Assembly (NCBI RefSeq): GCF_018613575.1
Contig: NZ_JAGGPX010000016.1
Location: 62,001 to 126,000, forward strand
From: Planococcus sp. ISL-110
GTDB lineage: Bacteria; Bacillota; Bacilli; Bacillales_A; Planococcaceae
Direction: 5' to 3'
Length of the DNA stretch: 64,000 nucleotides
The notes under the pieces were generated by a model that was not told the DNA's origin, did not search any database, and saw nothing but the letters and a program-made list of their open reading frames with translations. A program made the translations under genes and the position numbers. Below, in pieces: positions 56,299 to 64,000 of the stretch; the stretch's first letter is position 1, and each line of letters begins with the position of its first letter.

Positions 56299-57264
56299 CT
56301 ATTTCGAATGCCATGCCCAGGCACTGGAGATGATGGCCTGCAGATCATAAGCAGGCGTCCAGCCCAATGCCTCCGTGATTTTATGGGATGATGCGACCAA
56401 AGTAGCCGGATCCCCTGCACGCCTCGGTGCATATTCGATAGTCGCTTGTTTGCCTGATATGCGCTGGCAGGATTCAATGATTTCAGTCACCGAATAGCCT
56501 GCCCCATTGCCGAGATTATAGGTTTCGTTGGCAATTTTTCCACTAGCCATCCCTTCGTAGGACAGGATATGGGCACGCGCCAGATCCGTGACGTGAATAT
56601 AATCCCGCACACAGGTACCATCCGCGGTAGCATAATCCGTGCCGAATACCGAAATCTTATCGCGCTGCCCAAGAAGATGCTGCAGGACGATAGGGATCAA
56701 ATGCGATTCCGGATCGTGGCTTTCTCCAATTTCTCCCGATTGATGTGCACCCGCCGCATTGAAATAGCGAAGCACGACGTACTGGAAATCATGGATTTTC
56801 GCGATGTCAGCCAAAATCTGTTCCACCATCAGCTTCGAGCGTCCATAAGGATTGATGGGATGGGTCACCGTCTCTTCTGTGATCATCTCAGTACTCGGTA
56901 TGCCGTAAGTAGCCGCCGTTGATGAAAAGATAAAGCGCTTGACGCCGTGCTCAACCATTTTCTCCAGCAGTACCAAAGTTGCACTGACGTTATTGCGGTA
57001 ATATTTCAGCGGATTTTCCACTGATTCACCCACCAGGCTATTGGCCGCGAAATGGAATACCGCATCGATGCTGTGCGTCGTGAAGACGCTATCCAGAACC
57101 GCCCGGTCACCTAAGTCGCCTTTGATGAAAGTGGCCCGCTCATCGACCAAATGCGCGAAACCGGTCGTCAAGTTGTCCAGCACCACTACTTCGTATGTAT
57201 CGGCCAACTCCTTCACTGTGTGGCTGCCGATATAACCCGCGCCGCCGCATACTAAAATTGCCAT
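56299..57264 (-). CDS. galE: UDP-glucose 4-epimerase (intact)
   Basis: Interconverts UDP-glucose and UDP-galactose (or the GlcNAc pair). 321 residues: NAD site LVCGGAGYIGSHTVKEL, HFAANSLVGESVENPLKYY, FSSTAATYGIPS, NPYGRSKLMVEQIL with YxxxK, YFNAAGAH, GTCVRDYIHVTDLA. Start has AGGAGGAG. It is shorter and clearly different from the broken galE at 587-1589, so not a recent duplicate. It sits inside module B between the GT2 and beta-helix genes. The 21-bp array 2 lies just upstream (57366-57459). Confidence 0.95.
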   Translation of the reverse strand: MAILVCGGAGYIGSHTVKELADTYEVVVLDNLTTGFAHLVDERATFIKGDLGDRAVLDSVFTTHSIDAVFHFAANSLVGESVENPLKYYRNNVSATLVLLEKMVEHGVKRFIFSSTAATYGIPSTEMITEETVTHPINPYGRSKLMVEQILADIAKIHDFQYVVLRYFNAAGAHQSGEIGESHDPESHLIPIVLQHLLGQRDKISVFGTDYATADGTCVRDYIHVTDLARAHILSYEGMASGKIANETYNLGNGAGYSVTEIIESCQRISGKQATIEYAPRRAGDPATLVASSHKITEALGWTPAYDLQAIISSAWAWHSK

Positions 57265-57365
57265 AAATCTTTTCTCCTCCTCTGCCTGATAAAAGATGCT
57301 AATATAACCAATTATACCATTAGCAGAAAACTTTCAAGCAAGTTTCTTTCTATAGAATAGGAGCG

Positions 57366-57459
57366 TTCGCACCTCAGTCTGCTGCGACCGCACCTCGATC
57401 CATAAAGACCGCACCTCACCAGCTGATTTCCGCACCCCAGAGCCACTTTTCCGCACCCC
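57366..57459. repeat. Array of five 10-mers with exact 21-bp period (array 2)
   Basis: ACCGCACCTC-type units (two read TCCGCACCCC, the first TTCGCACCTC) begin at 57366, 57387, 57408, 57429 and 57450, exactly 21 bp apart. They are the reverse complement of the array 1 core. The array lies between galE's upstream side and the terminator of the beta-helix gene. Confidence 0.9.
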
Positions 57460-57477
57460 GCCAAAATGAATGCATTA

Positions 57478-57527
57478 AAAAGCACGTTTCCGCGGAGCCT
57501 CTATCGGCTCCAGCAGGAAACGTGCCT
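57478..57527 (-). terminator. Terminator of the module B beta-helix gene
   Basis: AGCACGTTTCC / GGAAACGTGC stem with inner GGAGCC / GGCTCC pairing and a T run on the minus strand. Confidence 0.85.
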
Positions 57528-58653
57528 ATTCATCTTCTTCCGGCACAAAATAATTTTGGCTTTCGTAAATTTCCAGCTCATGCTCTGGCATGATCAGGTT
57601 GCCATTGTTCAAGGTGTTGCCGATGACTACATGGCCTTCCCCGGCCCCTACATAGATTCCATAGGAGGATTTATCTCTTGGGTCGATGGCCATATTGTTG
57701 AGAATCTGGGTGTCATAGCTTGGCAATTGAAGATTTTTACCGCCATCGCCGCCCCGCACAGCAATATTGTACTCGTTGTCGAAGACAATATTCGATTTGA
57801 TGATATTCGATTCCGATGCATTTTTAACATCGATGCCATAATAGAATCCGCTGACAGTGTTGTTTTCGATCAGGCTGCCGGTTTCACTTTCCACCGTGAT
57901 TCCCTGTTGATCGGTGTAACCCGGGCGATCTTCGGTAACCAGGCAATTGACTACATGATTATCTTCGCCACCTCCATACAGAGATAAATGACCATCCCCG
58001 GAATTCCGCACCACACACGAATCGATGATATTATGCTTGGAGTCGAAACTGATGATTCCCGATCCGTAATTGAATTCCGAAGTTACTTTCAGGATAACAT
58101 TGTAATCAGAATGATTGAGATGGACGCCTTGCGAATAATTCTTCATATAGGTGCCTTCAATCGAGCTATTGTCTGTATAGAGAAACAGAATGGCAATATG
58201 GGAAGTCAAGGAGCCATCTTCCGGCAAACGTTCCCCCATCAAAACTCCGCCTTTGAGGTGGACATCTTCCGTTTCATTGACCCAAAAAACCCCATATTCA
58301 TCATCCGTATCCGTCTGGAATATTACCTCTTCCATCAAAATGGTGATCGGCTTTGAAACCTTCAAGGCAAAATAGCTGTCACCGTACTCCGTGACTGCTT
58401 TCAGCTCGGGATTTTTACTGAGTTTGTAGACGCCTGGTGGTATTTCCAAAGTTCCTCCAGCTGGTGTTTCGTCAATCGCCGCTTGCAAATCTTCCGTTTT
58501 ATCGACAGCTTCATCCTGATTGACAGTTTGGCTTTCAAGGCCGCTTTCCGTATCATCCTGCTGAGTCAGCTTGTCGACCATTAAAAAGAAATAGCCAAAT
58601 CCGACAATCCCCAAAAGTACCAGCAGAACAAATCCAAATGTTTTTGCTTTCAT
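57526..58653 (-). CDS. Membrane-anchored right-handed beta-helix protein (module B)
   Basis: 375 residues: N-terminal helix (GFVLLVLLGIVGFGYFFLMV), an acidic linker, then DLQAAIDETPAGGTLEIPPG and a pectate-lyase-type beta-helix with repeating Asn/Ser coils (SSIEGTYMKNYSQGVHL, NNTVSGFYYGIDVKN, SNIIKSNIVFDNEYNIAV). The DGHLSLYGGG motif is shared with the paralogue at 50810-51934, where it is DGHLSLFGGG. Start 58653 has AAGGAGG eight bases upstream. A surface polysaccharide lyase or epimerase is the best guess; no catalytic site of a known family can be assigned with certainty. Confidence 0.88.
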   Translation of the reverse strand: MKAKTFGFVLLVLLGIVGFGYFFLMVDKLTQQDDTESGLESQTVNQDEAVDKTEDLQAAIDETPAGGTLEIPPGVYKLSKNPELKAVTEYGDSYFALKVSKPITILMEEVIFQTDTDDEYGVFWVNETEDVHLKGGVLMGERLPEDGSLTSHIAILFLYTDNSSIEGTYMKNYSQGVHLNHSDYNVILKVTSEFNYGSGIISFDSKHNIIDSCVVRNSGDGHLSLYGGGEDNHVVNCLVTEDRPGYTDQQGITVESETGSLIENNTVSGFYYGIDVKNASESNIIKSNIVFDNEYNIAVRGGDGGKNLQLPSYDTQILNNMAIDPRDKSSYGIYVGAGEGHVVIGNTLNNGNLIMPEHELEIYESQNYFVPEEDE

Positions 58654-58772
58654 GCCAATCACCTCCTTAGTTGCGCAAAGCTCTTACCTACTATGATACA
58701 TAATATAGGCTTAAAATAACAGTTTGATATCTGAAAATTCAATAATTACAGCTTATTAGGTAAATAAGCACT

Positions 58773-58818
58773 AAAAAACACCACAACATCAGAGTTGCTC
58801 TGATGGTTGTGGTGTTTT
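58773..58818 (-). terminator. Terminator overlapping the end of the small membrane protein gene
   Basis: AAAACACCACAAC-ATCAGAG / CTCTGAT-GGTTGTGGTGTTTT hairpin. The right arm lies in the last codons of the gene. Confidence 0.85.
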
Positions 58819-59022
58819 GCTTTCTTTATGTGGTGTTGGCTCTTCAACAGGTTCGGTGCCGGGGATTTCGTCTATTGTTGGACTTGCCTCGTTGTCTTTG
58901 CTGCGCGCCAACAATTCTTCGCGGTGGCTGCTGGCGACGTCTTCCCTCTTTGAACTGGCTTTACCCAAAGAAAAAAGAATGGCCGTAACGAACATAAAAC
59001 CACCTGCAATTAATGCCCACAT
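58789..59022 (-). CDS. Small single-helix membrane protein
   Basis: 77 residues. One N-terminal helix (WALIAGGFMFVTAILFSLG), then a charged tail rich in Glu, Pro and Ser (TEPVEEPTPHKES) that is probably disordered. Not recognised. ATG 59022 has GAGG eight bases upstream; GTG 59031 would overlap that site. Own terminator. Lies between the beta-helix and VanZ genes of module B, but no link is proven. Confidence 0.65.
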   Translation of the reverse strand: MWALIAGGFMFVTAILFSLGKASSKREDVASSHREELLARSKDNEASPTIDEIPGTEPVEEPTPHKESKTPQPSEQL

Positions 59023-59214
59023 ACAATCCACCTCTTTTTATGTACCTTAGTTGCTGTCATGAATATTCTACTCCTTACAACTTCCATTATTCTTATTGAT
59101 TTATACTATCTTACGCTAAATTTTTGGTATTTACTAGCTCTATATTGGCCAGTAAATTGAAGCCCCTCATGACTATCGATTCAGTTCAGGCGAAAAAACA
59201 GCATAATTCGGCCA

Positions 59215-59688
59215 TTACTGACTTTCTGCTGTCCTCTTTTTCCGCAGGCTCCATAGTTTATCGGCCATTGCATAAACCGCTACGCCCAAAGCGGCGCCAA
59301 TACTGTCAATCAACACATCTCTGGCTTCACCGCTTCGTCCATCAATGAACAATTGGTGGATTTCATCAGTCACCGCAAACAAGACACACATGCCAAAACC
59401 TAATACCAGCTGCCTCAACCCGCTGAAACCACTGCTTCTCCAGGCATTCAAACTCAACAGGCTCAATAGGAAATAGGCAATGAAATGCGCATTTTTCCGA
59501 ACGAAGGTATGAAAGCTCTCGACATCAAGCTCGAGATTTGGCGCCACCTGATCAATTAGATTTAAAAGCGTCGCCACAACGCCCGAACTCAAGTCGCTCG
59601 AAGCAGAGCCCGGTTGATGAGAAAGATAGAAAATCACAGCCATCCAGGAAAAGGCTGCTATCCAGGAAACACTTTTATACGCAGTCAT
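59215..59688 (-). CDS. VanZ family membrane protein
   Basis: 157 residues, four helices. VanZ-like signature: AVIFYLSHQPGSASSDLS near the start, KNAHFIAYFLLSLLSLNAW, and AVTDEIHQLFIDGRSGEARDVLIDSIGAALG with the conserved Asp-Glu-His and RDVLIDS. Function of the family is unclear; VanZ itself gives low teicoplanin resistance, and such genes occur in surface polymer loci. Ribosome site AAAGGA eight bases upstream. Confidence 0.88.
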   Translation of the reverse strand: MTAYKSVSWIAAFSWMAVIFYLSHQPGSASSDLSSGVVATLLNLIDQVAPNLELDVESFHTFVRKNAHFIAYFLLSLLSLNAWRSSGFSGLRQLVLGFGMCVLFAVTDEIHQLFIDGRSGEARDVLIDSIGAALGVAVYAMADKLWSLRKKRTAESQ

Positions 59689-59933
59689 TTTACAAATCCT
59701 TTACTGTTAAAATTGAGTGCTAACCATGAACTCTATTATATCATCCGACCCGCAGATTTTGGTCTACACTTTTTTTCACTTGAAAAATGTAAAAGTTTCC
59801 GCCGAATGCTTCTGCCTCCAGGGGCTGGACTAGGCTATTATAAAGAAAACATCAACAATCGCAGCACACCCTTACACGAAAATCTCCCCAAAAAAAGCCT
59901 GCATAAATCCGCAGACTTTCCTTTTCACACACT

Positions 59934-60953
59934 TCAGCGACTAGTGAGTCCGACCTGTTCCCGGACTGCTGCTGATGAACGATAAGCTGGGAATGAAGCA
60001 TCCTCTTGTTGGACCCCAGCCGTTTTGCACAACAAATCGTAGATCTTTTGGTTCCAGATTTTGTGGCTGACATAAAACTTGAATTCCGTATTTTTCCCAA
60101 ACTGCTTTTTAAACAGATACAGCGGATCGTCTATCGCACCCGTCACGCCTCCCCCTTCATGAATCAAATCCATTTCATGTTCTTTTCCCCACTCCGCCAG
60201 CGCATACCGCATGACAAAAGACGAAGACAACCGGTGGTATTCCTCCAATGTCCCAGACAAGTGGATATGGATGGTTTTTCCATAGACCAGGTTCAGCCCT
60301 ATTGCAATTATTTTTCCTTCGTAAAGAACTTCCACCAAAAGAATATTCTTGCCCAACAAATGCAAAAGCTTGTCAAAATAATCATCATTGAAATAATAAA
60401 CCGAAGCGGCGTTTTTTCGTTTCATGGTCGAATAATAGATTTGTTTAAACTCATCCAAATTGGATGGGTTTTCCTTTATCCGGTACTCCACACCTGCCTT
60501 CAAAGCTTTTTGGATGCTTTTTTGCTTTGACTTGGAAAACTCCGATTCCACAGGATTTTCGTAATCCTTCAAATTAGTTCCTGTGGTATAGCGGCGGAAC
60601 GTCAATTTGTAACAGCTTTCGAAATCTTGGGCATTCGTAAATAAGGGATGAAAACGGACAAACTCATAGACAATGTTCTCTTTTTGGCAGTGTTTCTCGA
60701 AAGCATCGTGGAAGGCTTGTATCACCTGGCATTTATGTATTTCTTCGCATTCGGTGAGGCACGGTCCTCCATAGCCATACGGTGTGCTTATATCGTAATA
60801 AGCTTCTTCGTTGATGCACGCGGGAATAAGACGTTTAATAAACAGGTGGCTGACTTTTCCCAGCGGATGCTTGAATTCAAAGACCTCGCATACGCCCTGT
60901 TCAATCTGTTCATATAAACAACCGTAATTCTGTTCAAAATAAATATCATTCAC
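59934..60953 (-). CDS. FemAB/GNAT-like N-acyltransferase (module B)
   Basis: 339 residues. Same order of blocks as 52300-53286: CEVFEFKHPLGKVSHLFIKR, STPYGYGGPCLTE, YEFVRFHPLFTNAQDF, FRRYTTGTNLKDY, FSKSKQKSIQKALKAGVEYRI, HIHLSGTLEEYHRLSSSFVMRYALAEWGKEH (shown in parts), and HEGGGVTGAIDDPLYLFKKQFG. Start: GTG 60953 matches the N-terminus of the paralogue and has AGGAGG ten bases upstream; frames to 61022 are possible. The likely substrate is an amino sugar or sugar-lipid; the acyl donor is unknown. Promoter of the shared type near 61053-61105. Confidence 0.78.
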   Translation of the reverse strand: MNDIYFEQNYGCLYEQIEQGVCEVFEFKHPLGKVSHLFIKRLIPACINEEAYYDISTPYGYGGPCLTECEEIHKCQVIQAFHDAFEKHCQKENIVYEFVRFHPLFTNAQDFESCYKLTFRRYTTGTNLKDYENPVESEFSKSKQKSIQKALKAGVEYRIKENPSNLDEFKQIYYSTMKRKNAASVYYFNDDYFDKLLHLLGKNILLVEVLYEGKIIAIGLNLVYGKTIHIHLSGTLEEYHRLSSSFVMRYALAEWGKEHEMDLIHEGGGVTGAIDDPLYLFKKQFGKNTEFKFYVSHKIWNQKIYDLLCKTAGVQQEDASFPAYRSSAAVREQVGLTSR

Positions 60954-61052
60954 CCTGAATCTGCCTCCTCTTGCCAAAGCTTTTCTGAAAGCTTTGGCAA
61001 ATAATCGCATGAAAATTCCCATCTGTTTACAATTTTCGCTCTATAGTTAGAT

Positions 61053-61105
61053 AGTTTATCACACTCCTACAAAATATCCACTAAAAAATCGGAATTTTTA
61101 GATTA
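61053..61105 (-). promoter_or_regulatory. Extended -10 promoter of the module B FemAB-like gene
   Basis: Minus strand: CTAATAATCTAAAAATTC, T-rich spacer, GTGTGATAAACTAT (TGnTAAACT). Weaker example of the shared layout. Confidence 0.4.
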
Positions 61106-61183
61106 TTAGAATCATATTCTTTCTTATTCATACAGCAAAAGACCCGGTTCAGCTATTTTTTCCCAGGAAAAGCCGACCTCAAA

Positions 61184-61212
61184 TAAAAAAACGGCTAAAT
61201 TTAATAGCCGTC
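61184..61212 (-). terminator. Terminator of the LtaS-like gene
   Basis: ACGGCTA / TAGCCGT hairpin followed on the minus strand by TTTTTTTATTT. Confidence 0.8.
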
Positions 61213-61216
61213 ACTT

Positions 61217-63334
61217 TTATTGTTTGCTCGTTTCCATCGTTTCCTGCACTGAAAATACATCGGTTTGCCGCAAAACAGCTCCCCTTGAATTGGAGACAAT
61301 CACTTGAATCTCAGCGTCTTTTTCTACCTGCTGTTTTGGAATGCTGAATACAGCCATGCCCTGCTCGGCTGTCTGCCATTTTGCAGCTGTTGCTTCGCCA
61401 TCGACAAGGACCTCTGAAAATTTAGGGGCACCTTCAATATAGAGTTCATACGACTCGGACGTCTCAACCACTTTCTGCGCAGCCATTTCAGGATAAAGGC
61501 CCAAGTGATAATCCGAAGACGGGGTTCTAACAAGTTCCGGCATCAAATATTCGGAATAGCGTTTGCCGTGAAGCAGATCGTATTGGATCATCTGCAAGTC
61601 CTTCATTTCCTGGGTTTGTTCGCCCATCTGCGTTTGCCACTGGTTATAAGGAATTGCTGCATCCCCCTGCTCACGCATCTCATCAAGAATGGCCGTAACC
61701 GTATTGCCCTCGACTCCCGCCATCTCAAGCGCCATTGCTCCAAACTGATTAGGGGTCAAATCCAGCTCAGCGGGTTGATTTCCATCGGATTTCCAAATGA
61801 AATAAGGCACTTTATGAGTGGCGATAAAATCGTCGTAGTCGCCAAGCAAATCGTTGGCCACTTGGGTTCCTTCTGCGCCATATACCACATTGTTATCCGG
61901 GAAAGACGGGTAATGGTCGCCAAAGAACACCAGGATGGCCGGCTCGTCACGCGCTCCAATCTCCTCCACCATGCGGCCGATTTCTGTATCAATGCTATGC
62001 ATTTTCTCCGTAAAGTTATTCAAATACTGACGGGTATCGTCCGGCAGTGTATCGGTCTTCAGAAATTCTGATTCCTCGGTCTTCCGATAGGGCATATGCC
62101 CTTCAGTTGCCACTGCGTGAATAAAATCGAGTCCTTCCGTTTTATCCAATGTGGCAAGGACCGAATCGGTGATATGGCTATCTTTCGGAAAACCTTTTCC
62201 GGCATCATTGGAATGGTCCAGGTCCATGAACTCTCCCGAGATAAACCGGTTAAAGCCCAATTGGCGATAAACCGATTCGCGCTGGTAAAACCAGCCGTAA
62301 TAAGAGTGGATCGCTGTCGTTTCGTAATCCGCTTCTCTGAATGCATAGGCTGCAGACGGCAAAGGCTGCGTGACATACAACTGGTACGGCACGAAATTGG
62401 CCGGCATGAATTGCATGCTGAACCCAGTCAAAGCTTCAAATTCCACATTGGCCGTACCTCCGCCAAATTCTGACGAGTACATCCCGCCATGCAGCGATTC
62501 TCCGTATAGCCGCCGGAAGTTGGGAATCGGATCTTCCGCAAAATGCTGTTCGCCGAATGAATAAGGATCGATGAATGATTCACTCATCAGGAAAATGACA
62601 TTCGGCTTTTCTTCATCAGTTTCTTCAGCCGGCTGGTATTTTTTTGCAAGGTTCTTCATATTTTGAGCAGAAAACCCGTCAGGCGGTTCGATATTGGATT
62701 GTTTGGCCAGCATAACGAAATTGCCGAAGACGCCATTGCGCATCAGCGCCAGTTCCAGCTTCCACCATGTGTTTTCAAACTGTGCTTTATCCATAGGAGA
62801 AGTGGGCTTGTCCGTCCACATCATCCCCAGGAAAAGTACAGAAATCAGGAAAACACCAATTTTAGCGATCCAATTTTCCTTCAGCTTCGGTACGCCTTTG
62901 AAAATGGCCACTGTCAGCACCACAAATACCAAACCGATGCCGACCAGCAACGGGATATTGATGCCAACCGGCTGTTCCAGCCCGCCAAGTTCATTCAACA
63001 GCGCAAAATCCCCTACAGAAATCGGCGAACTGCGCAGCTCCAGTTTAACTTTATTGGCATAAGCGAAGACGATCAACAAACCGCTCAGCAGCAAGCTTGT
63101 GAACATGAACCATTTTCTTGGCAAGATATAAAGCAAATTGAATAACGCAATCAGCAGCAGGGCATTGACCATAAAGCGCCCCGGAAAGTCCGCCACCCAT
63201 TCCCGCAGCGGCAGGGTCAACATTTCACGGACCAGCCGTTCGCTGACATACAGTGTCACGAGCGGCAAGCCGATCATGAAGAGCAGTGTCAACAGCCACA
63301 CCGCTATTTTTTTAAACCTTGTTTTTTTGTCCAT
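61217..63334 (-). CDS. LTA synthase family sulfatase-fold protein
   Basis: 705-residue membrane enzyme. Five N-terminal helices (about residues 12-190), then an outer alkaline-phosphatase/sulfatase domain: NVIFLMSESFIDP (metal site Glu/Asp), GGGTANVEFEALTG with Thr as probable nucleophile, HSYYGWFYQRESVYRQLGF, DFIHAVATEGHMPY, and AILVFFGDHYPSFPDNN with the Asp-His metal ligands. The last 100 residues look like an added beta-sandwich (YELYIEGAPKFSEVLVDG). Family members polymerise or prime glycerol phosphate from phosphatidylglycerol; which role it has is uncertain. ATG 63334 with GAG upstream is preferred over GTG 63343. Confidence 0.88.
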   Translation of the reverse strand: MDKKTRFKKIAVWLLTLLFMIGLPLVTLYVSERLVREMLTLPLREWVADFPGRFMVNALLLIALFNLLYILPRKWFMFTSLLLSGLLIVFAYANKVKLELRSSPISVGDFALLNELGGLEQPVGINIPLLVGIGLVFVVLTVAIFKGVPKLKENWIAKIGVFLISVLFLGMMWTDKPTSPMDKAQFENTWWKLELALMRNGVFGNFVMLAKQSNIEPPDGFSAQNMKNLAKKYQPAEETDEEKPNVIFLMSESFIDPYSFGEQHFAEDPIPNFRRLYGESLHGGMYSSEFGGGTANVEFEALTGFSMQFMPANFVPYQLYVTQPLPSAAYAFREADYETTAIHSYYGWFYQRESVYRQLGFNRFISGEFMDLDHSNDAGKGFPKDSHITDSVLATLDKTEGLDFIHAVATEGHMPYRKTEESEFLKTDTLPDDTRQYLNNFTEKMHSIDTEIGRMVEEIGARDEPAILVFFGDHYPSFPDNNVVYGAEGTQVANDLLGDYDDFIATHKVPYFIWKSDGNQPAELDLTPNQFGAMALEMAGVEGNTVTAILDEMREQGDAAIPYNQWQTQMGEQTQEMKDLQMIQYDLLHGKRYSEYLMPELVRTPSSDYHLGLYPEMAAQKVVETSESYELYIEGAPKFSEVLVDGEATAAKWQTAEQGMAVFSIPKQQVEKDAEIQVIVSNSRGAVLRQTDVFSVQETMETSKQ

Positions 63335-63394
63335 TTTAAACACTCATTTCTTTTATTGTTGATTATGTATTACGGTAAAAACGGCTTGAAATTG

Positions 63395-63427
63395 AAAAAC
63401 CGCTTCGCCAGATCGGCTTAAGCGGTT
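63395..63427 (-). terminator. Terminator of the second galU
   Basis: AAACCGCTT / AAGCGGTTT hairpin with a T run on the minus strand. Confidence 0.78.
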
Positions 63428-63448
63428 TGACCTTTTCGGAACATCCAG

Positions 63449-64000
63449 TCACTGTTCCTTGATGTACGACTCTTTCAACTTCTCCTCGAAAAGCTTCAAC
63501 AGCCGATCTCTCAACTCAGGTCGTTTTAAGGCAAACTCAATGGTTGTTTCGATAAATCCAAATTTCTCACCGACATCAAAACGGCGCCCTTCAAATTCGT
63601 AGGCATAGACGGATTGGACTTCGTTCAGCATCTGGATGGCATCCGTCAATTGGATTTCGCCGCCTGCGCCGAGCTGGTGCTGACCCAAAAACTCGAAAAT
63701 TTCAGGTGTCAGGATGTAACGGCCCATAATGGCATAATTTGATGGTGCTGTGCCCGCTTCCGGCTTCTCGACAAAATTATCGACTTTGATCAATTTTCCG
63801 GCAATGGATATGGGATTGATGACGCCGTAGCGATGAGTCTCATCTTCTGGTACCTGCTGGACACCGATGACACTTTTTCCTGTCAACTCGTATTGCTTCA
63901 TCAATTGAGCCAAGCATGGCTCTTCGTTTTCCACAATATCGTCACCGAGCAGCACCGCAAACGGTTCATTGCCGATAAAACGGCGCGCCGACCAAATGGC
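63449..64000 (-). CDS. galU: UTP-glucose-1-phosphate uridylyltransferase, second copy (partial)
   Basis: The reading frame is open to the window edge, so the N-terminal part lies outside. Visible: [86 protein letters not shown] (in parts), and a C-terminus ending [11 protein letters not shown]. Close paralogue of 29326-30216, differing mostly in loops and tail. UDP-glucose is needed for ugd and galE in the locus and, with the LtaS-like neighbour, for glycolipid anchor synthesis. Confidence 0.92.
   Translation of the reverse strand, partial: AIWSARRFIGNEPFAVLLGDDIVENEEPCLAQLMKQYELTGKSVIGVQQVPEDETHRYGVINPISIAGKLIKVDNFVEKPEAGTAPSNYAIMGRYILTPEIFEFLGQHQLGAGGEIQLTDAIQMLNEVQSVYAYEFEGRRFDVGEKFGFIETTIEFALKRPELRDRLLKLFEEKLKESYIKEQ

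Overview
The window looks like a chromosomal segment of a low-to-mid GC member of the Bacillales, most likely a Planococcaceae-type organism. The reasons are a nifS / nadB-nadC-nadA arrangement as in Bacillus, a glpP-glpF-glpK-glpD block with GlpP-type leader terminators, a perfect CcpA (cre) site, AGGAGG ribosome sites with frequent TTG/GTG starts, and lipoteichoic-acid-type genes. The genus is inference; no rRNA or other marker is present.

Left part (1-25.6 kb): mostly housekeeping and small accessory genes. It opens with two decayed genes on the minus strand (an unrecognised one and a frameshifted galE). Then come a zinc-ribbon/trypsin-like protease, a DUF805 protein, the NAD de novo block (nifS divergent from nadBCA, with a NiaR-like palindrome between them), a YuiD-like protein, a GtrA protein beside the tail of a lost YfhO-type gene, a secreted subtilase, and the glycerol block (glpP, glpF, glpK, glpD). 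After that are a YciI-like protein, a metallo-beta-lactamase-fold hydrolase, a GNAT acetyltransferase, a flavin reductase, a divergent DPM1-like glycosyltransferase / GtrII pair, and a DUF2157-GDYXXLXY pair.

Right part (25.6-64 kb): one very large surface-polysaccharide locus, nearly all on the minus strand. It holds a BY-kinase and Wzz-type modulator, an initiating sugar transferase, and sugar nucleotide genes for UDP-Glc, UDP-GlcA, UDP-Gal, GDP-Man, GDP-Fuc and a dTDP-4-amino-6-deoxy sugar (rfbA, rfbB and a DegT-type aminotransferase, with no rfbC or rfbD). It also has several glycosyltransferases, a Wzy-like polymerase and three MOP flippases. Near the middle is an unusual 704-residue protein that appears to join a nucleotidyltransferase, an NDK-like domain and an APH-like kinase.

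The right end holds two diverged copies of a four-gene module: a FemAB/GNAT-like N-acyltransferase, a membrane-anchored beta-helix protein, a GT2 glycosyltransferase and a MOP flippase. A galE, a VanZ protein and a small membrane protein sit among the second copy. An LtaS-like phosphatase-fold enzyme and a second galU follow.

Non-coding structure: three intergenic arrays with an exact 21-bp period (9.2, 18.4 and 57.4 kb), two copies of a Bacillales-type dispersed repeat, two glp leader attenuators, a structured leader before the wzz/BY-kinase pair, and a family of similar extended -10 promoters upstream of polysaccharide genes. The strongest candidates for something new are the duplicated module, the kinase fusion and the 21-bp arrays. 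No rRNA, tRNA, CRISPR array, transposase or prophage gene was seen.
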